Source of the DNA: Synechococcaceae cyanobacterium RL_1_2
Lineage (GTDB): Bacteria; Cyanobacteriota; Cyanobacteriia; Cyanobacteriales; JAAUPO01
DNA length: 8,814 nt
Assembly (NCBI GenBank): GCA_012033095.1
Contig: JAAUPO010000058.1
Coordinates: 1 to 8,814, forward strand
Direction: 5' to 3'
A program made the translations under genes and the position numbers. The notes under the pieces are model-generated. The model was not told the DNA's origin, searched no databases, and saw only the letters and a program-made list of their open reading frames with translations. Position 1 is the stretch's first letter, and the number at the start of each line of letters is the position of its first letter. Positions 7,936 to 8,814 of the stretch are shown in pieces.

Positions 7936-8671
7936 TTGGATTTTGGTGGCGGCGGACTATTCCCAAATTGAGCTCCGGATTTTAACCCACCTTTGCCAGG
8001 AGCCCACGTTATTACAGGCTTATCGTCATCAGGAAGATGTCCACGCGGTTACGGCCAAGTTGCTCTTTGATAAGGATGATGTCACCGGAGATGAGCGTCG
8101 CCTAGGGAAAATCATTAACTTTGGTGTGATTTATGGCATGGGGGCCCAACGATTTGCCAGGGAAGCGGGTTTTTCCCCTGCGATCGGCAAAGATTTTATT
8201 GCCAAATATAAGCAGACCTATCCCCTGGTTTTTGATTATTTAGAGGCCATCAAACGTCAGACCGTTAGTCAAGGTTATGTCAGTACCATTGTGGGCCGTC
8301 GTCGTTATTTTAATTTTATTAGTGATTGCCTCAGATCTTTACGGGGCCATGATCCTAACCTCATCGATCTGGATAATCTCCCTATGGCCTATAACGATAT
8401 TCAATTGCTACGGGCGGCGGCTAACTCCGCAATTCAGGGCTCTAGCGCGGATATTATTAAAATTGCCATGGTCAAACTCCATCAGTTATTACAGCCCTAC
8501 CAAGCCCGCCTCTTACTCCAAGTTCATGATGAATTAGTACTGGAAATGCCGCGATCGGAGTGGGAAGAGCTGCAACCATTGATTAAGTCCACAATGGAAA
8601 ATGCGATCGCCCTTTCTATTCCTTTGGTGGTGGATATTAACGCAGGGCCCAATTGGATGGAAGCCAAGTAA
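7784..8671 (+). CDS. polA: PolA fragment 4: polymerase palm and fingers
   Basis: True homology begins near 7889 (TEFSRRIRQAFIPKDDW). The bases from 7784 to 7888 are read in a non-native frame. Motif A DYSQIELRI has its catalytic Asp at 7955-7957. Motif B is RRLGKIINFGVIYGM (from about 8097). Motif C QVHDELV has Asp at 8528-8530. The fragment ends NWMEAK at TAA 8669-8671, as cyanobacterial PolA normally does, and shows no further break. Confidence 0.78.
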   Translation: MNLPRAEFIPILIKRLPPPAACPPLIPIYKIFRFVTEFSRRIRQAFIPKDDWILVAADYSQIELRILTHLCQEPTLLQAYRHQEDVHAVTAKLLFDKDDVTGDERRLGKIINFGVIYGMGAQRFAREAGFSPAIGKDFIAKYKQTYPLVFDYLEAIKRQTVSQGYVSTIVGRRRYFNFISDCLRSLRGHDPNLIDLDNLPMAYNDIQLLRAAANSAIQGSSADIIKIAMVKLHQLLQPYQARLLLQVHDELVLEMPRSEWEELQPLIKSTMENAIALSIPLVVDINAGPNWMEAK

Positions 8672-8814
8672 ATTTGCTTATCCACACCTCGAAAATCAAA
8701 AATAGGGATCAGGATTTGGGGGGTATGGTTCGGCTAACCTGTGGTAGCCCATGGTATGGGGACATAAGGCTGCATAAGGGCCTAATTAGGAGCCTAGGAC
8801 TTGGGGTTAAAAAG
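8672..8814. other. Non-coding tail after polA
   Basis: No gene starts here on either strand. Small symmetries are visible: GGTT-CGGCT-AACC (8727-8739), CCCAT-GGT-ATGGG (8748-8760), the palindrome CCTAATTAGG (8781-8790) and two CATAAGG copies (8763-8769 and 8773-8779). None has a T-run, so no polA terminator can be called. Confidence 0.4.

Larger units (their letters stand above)
2754..8610. repeat. HIP1 octamers (GCGATCGC), 12 copies
   Basis: Copies begin at 2754, 2849, 3040, 3219, 3513, 3717, 3964, 5051, 5939, 5945 (overlapping the previous one), 6767 and 8603. Less than one copy is expected by chance in a window this size. All are inside priA or polA. groEL, the coiled-coil gene and the intergenic DNA have none. 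Over-representation of HIP1 is a hallmark of many cyanobacterial genomes. Confidence 0.9.
5756..8671 (+). pseudogene. polA: DNA polymerase I, multiple frameshifts
   Basis: DNA polymerase I removes RNA primers, fills Okazaki gaps and completes excision repair. The 2916-base span (about 971 codons) has the expected length and all three domains: 5' nuclease (about residues 1-295), 3'-5' exonuclease (about 370-560) and polymerase (about 580-971). It is broken by a lost A at 6303-6307, a lost A at 6963-6964 compensated near 6988-6993, and an extra base at 7888. Each repair restores familiar sequence: EKMKVTPEQIVDYK, EANLVGLGCCW and QNIPIRTEFSRRIRQAF. Visible catalytic residues of every domain remain. 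The start ATG at 5756 has a weak AGG five bases upstream. With these indels no full-length enzyme could be made unless the sequence is wrong or the breaks are bypassed. Confidence 0.92.

Noticed and set aside
8277..8537. 86-residue hydrophobic open frame inside polA
   Set aside because: It lies wholly within the intact polymerase frame carrying motif C. The alternative frame has no recognisable features or ribosome binding site.

Overview
The window looks cyanobacterial. The palindromic octamer GCGATCGC (HIP1) occurs 12 times, and the encoded GroEL, PriA and PolA all read as cyanobacterial-type proteins. Intergenic DNA is AT-rich and carries small non-coding mobile elements. I cannot place it below phylum level.

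Layout. Positions 1-1582 (minus strand) hold a GroEL/Cpn60 gene that runs off the left edge. No groES precedes it, and a CIRCE operator (1627-1653) lies in its leader. A divergent plus-strand block follows: a 254-residue coiled-coil protein of unknown function (1894-2658), then 37 bases later priA (2696-5142). A 613-base gap (5143-5755) holds two different MITE-like elements and a 14-bp tandem repeat. One element sits inside the repeat array, between what appear to be 7-bp target duplications. Then comes polA (5756-8671) and 143 bases of non-coding tail.

Functional theme. PriA (replication restart helicase) and PolA (primer removal, gap filling and repair) are both DNA replication and repair proteins. 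GroEL is a heat-inducible chaperonin probably controlled by HrcA through CIRCE. Nothing in the sequence couples the chaperonin to the replication genes.

The most striking property is that all three recognisable housekeeping genes are interrupted by single-base indels: four in groEL, one in priA and at least three in polA. Most are losses from short A/T runs. Two pairs compensate each other: one is hidden inside an apparently open groEL frame, the other makes a TAG in polA. All visible catalytic residues remain, and every stop within a gene is explained by a nearby indel. This suggests sequencing or consensus indel errors, or very recent pseudogenisation in a decaying (for example symbiotic) genome, more than long-dead genes. 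I found no convincing new multi-gene system. The items most worth a second look are the indel pattern and the MITE inserted into the tandem array upstream of polA.
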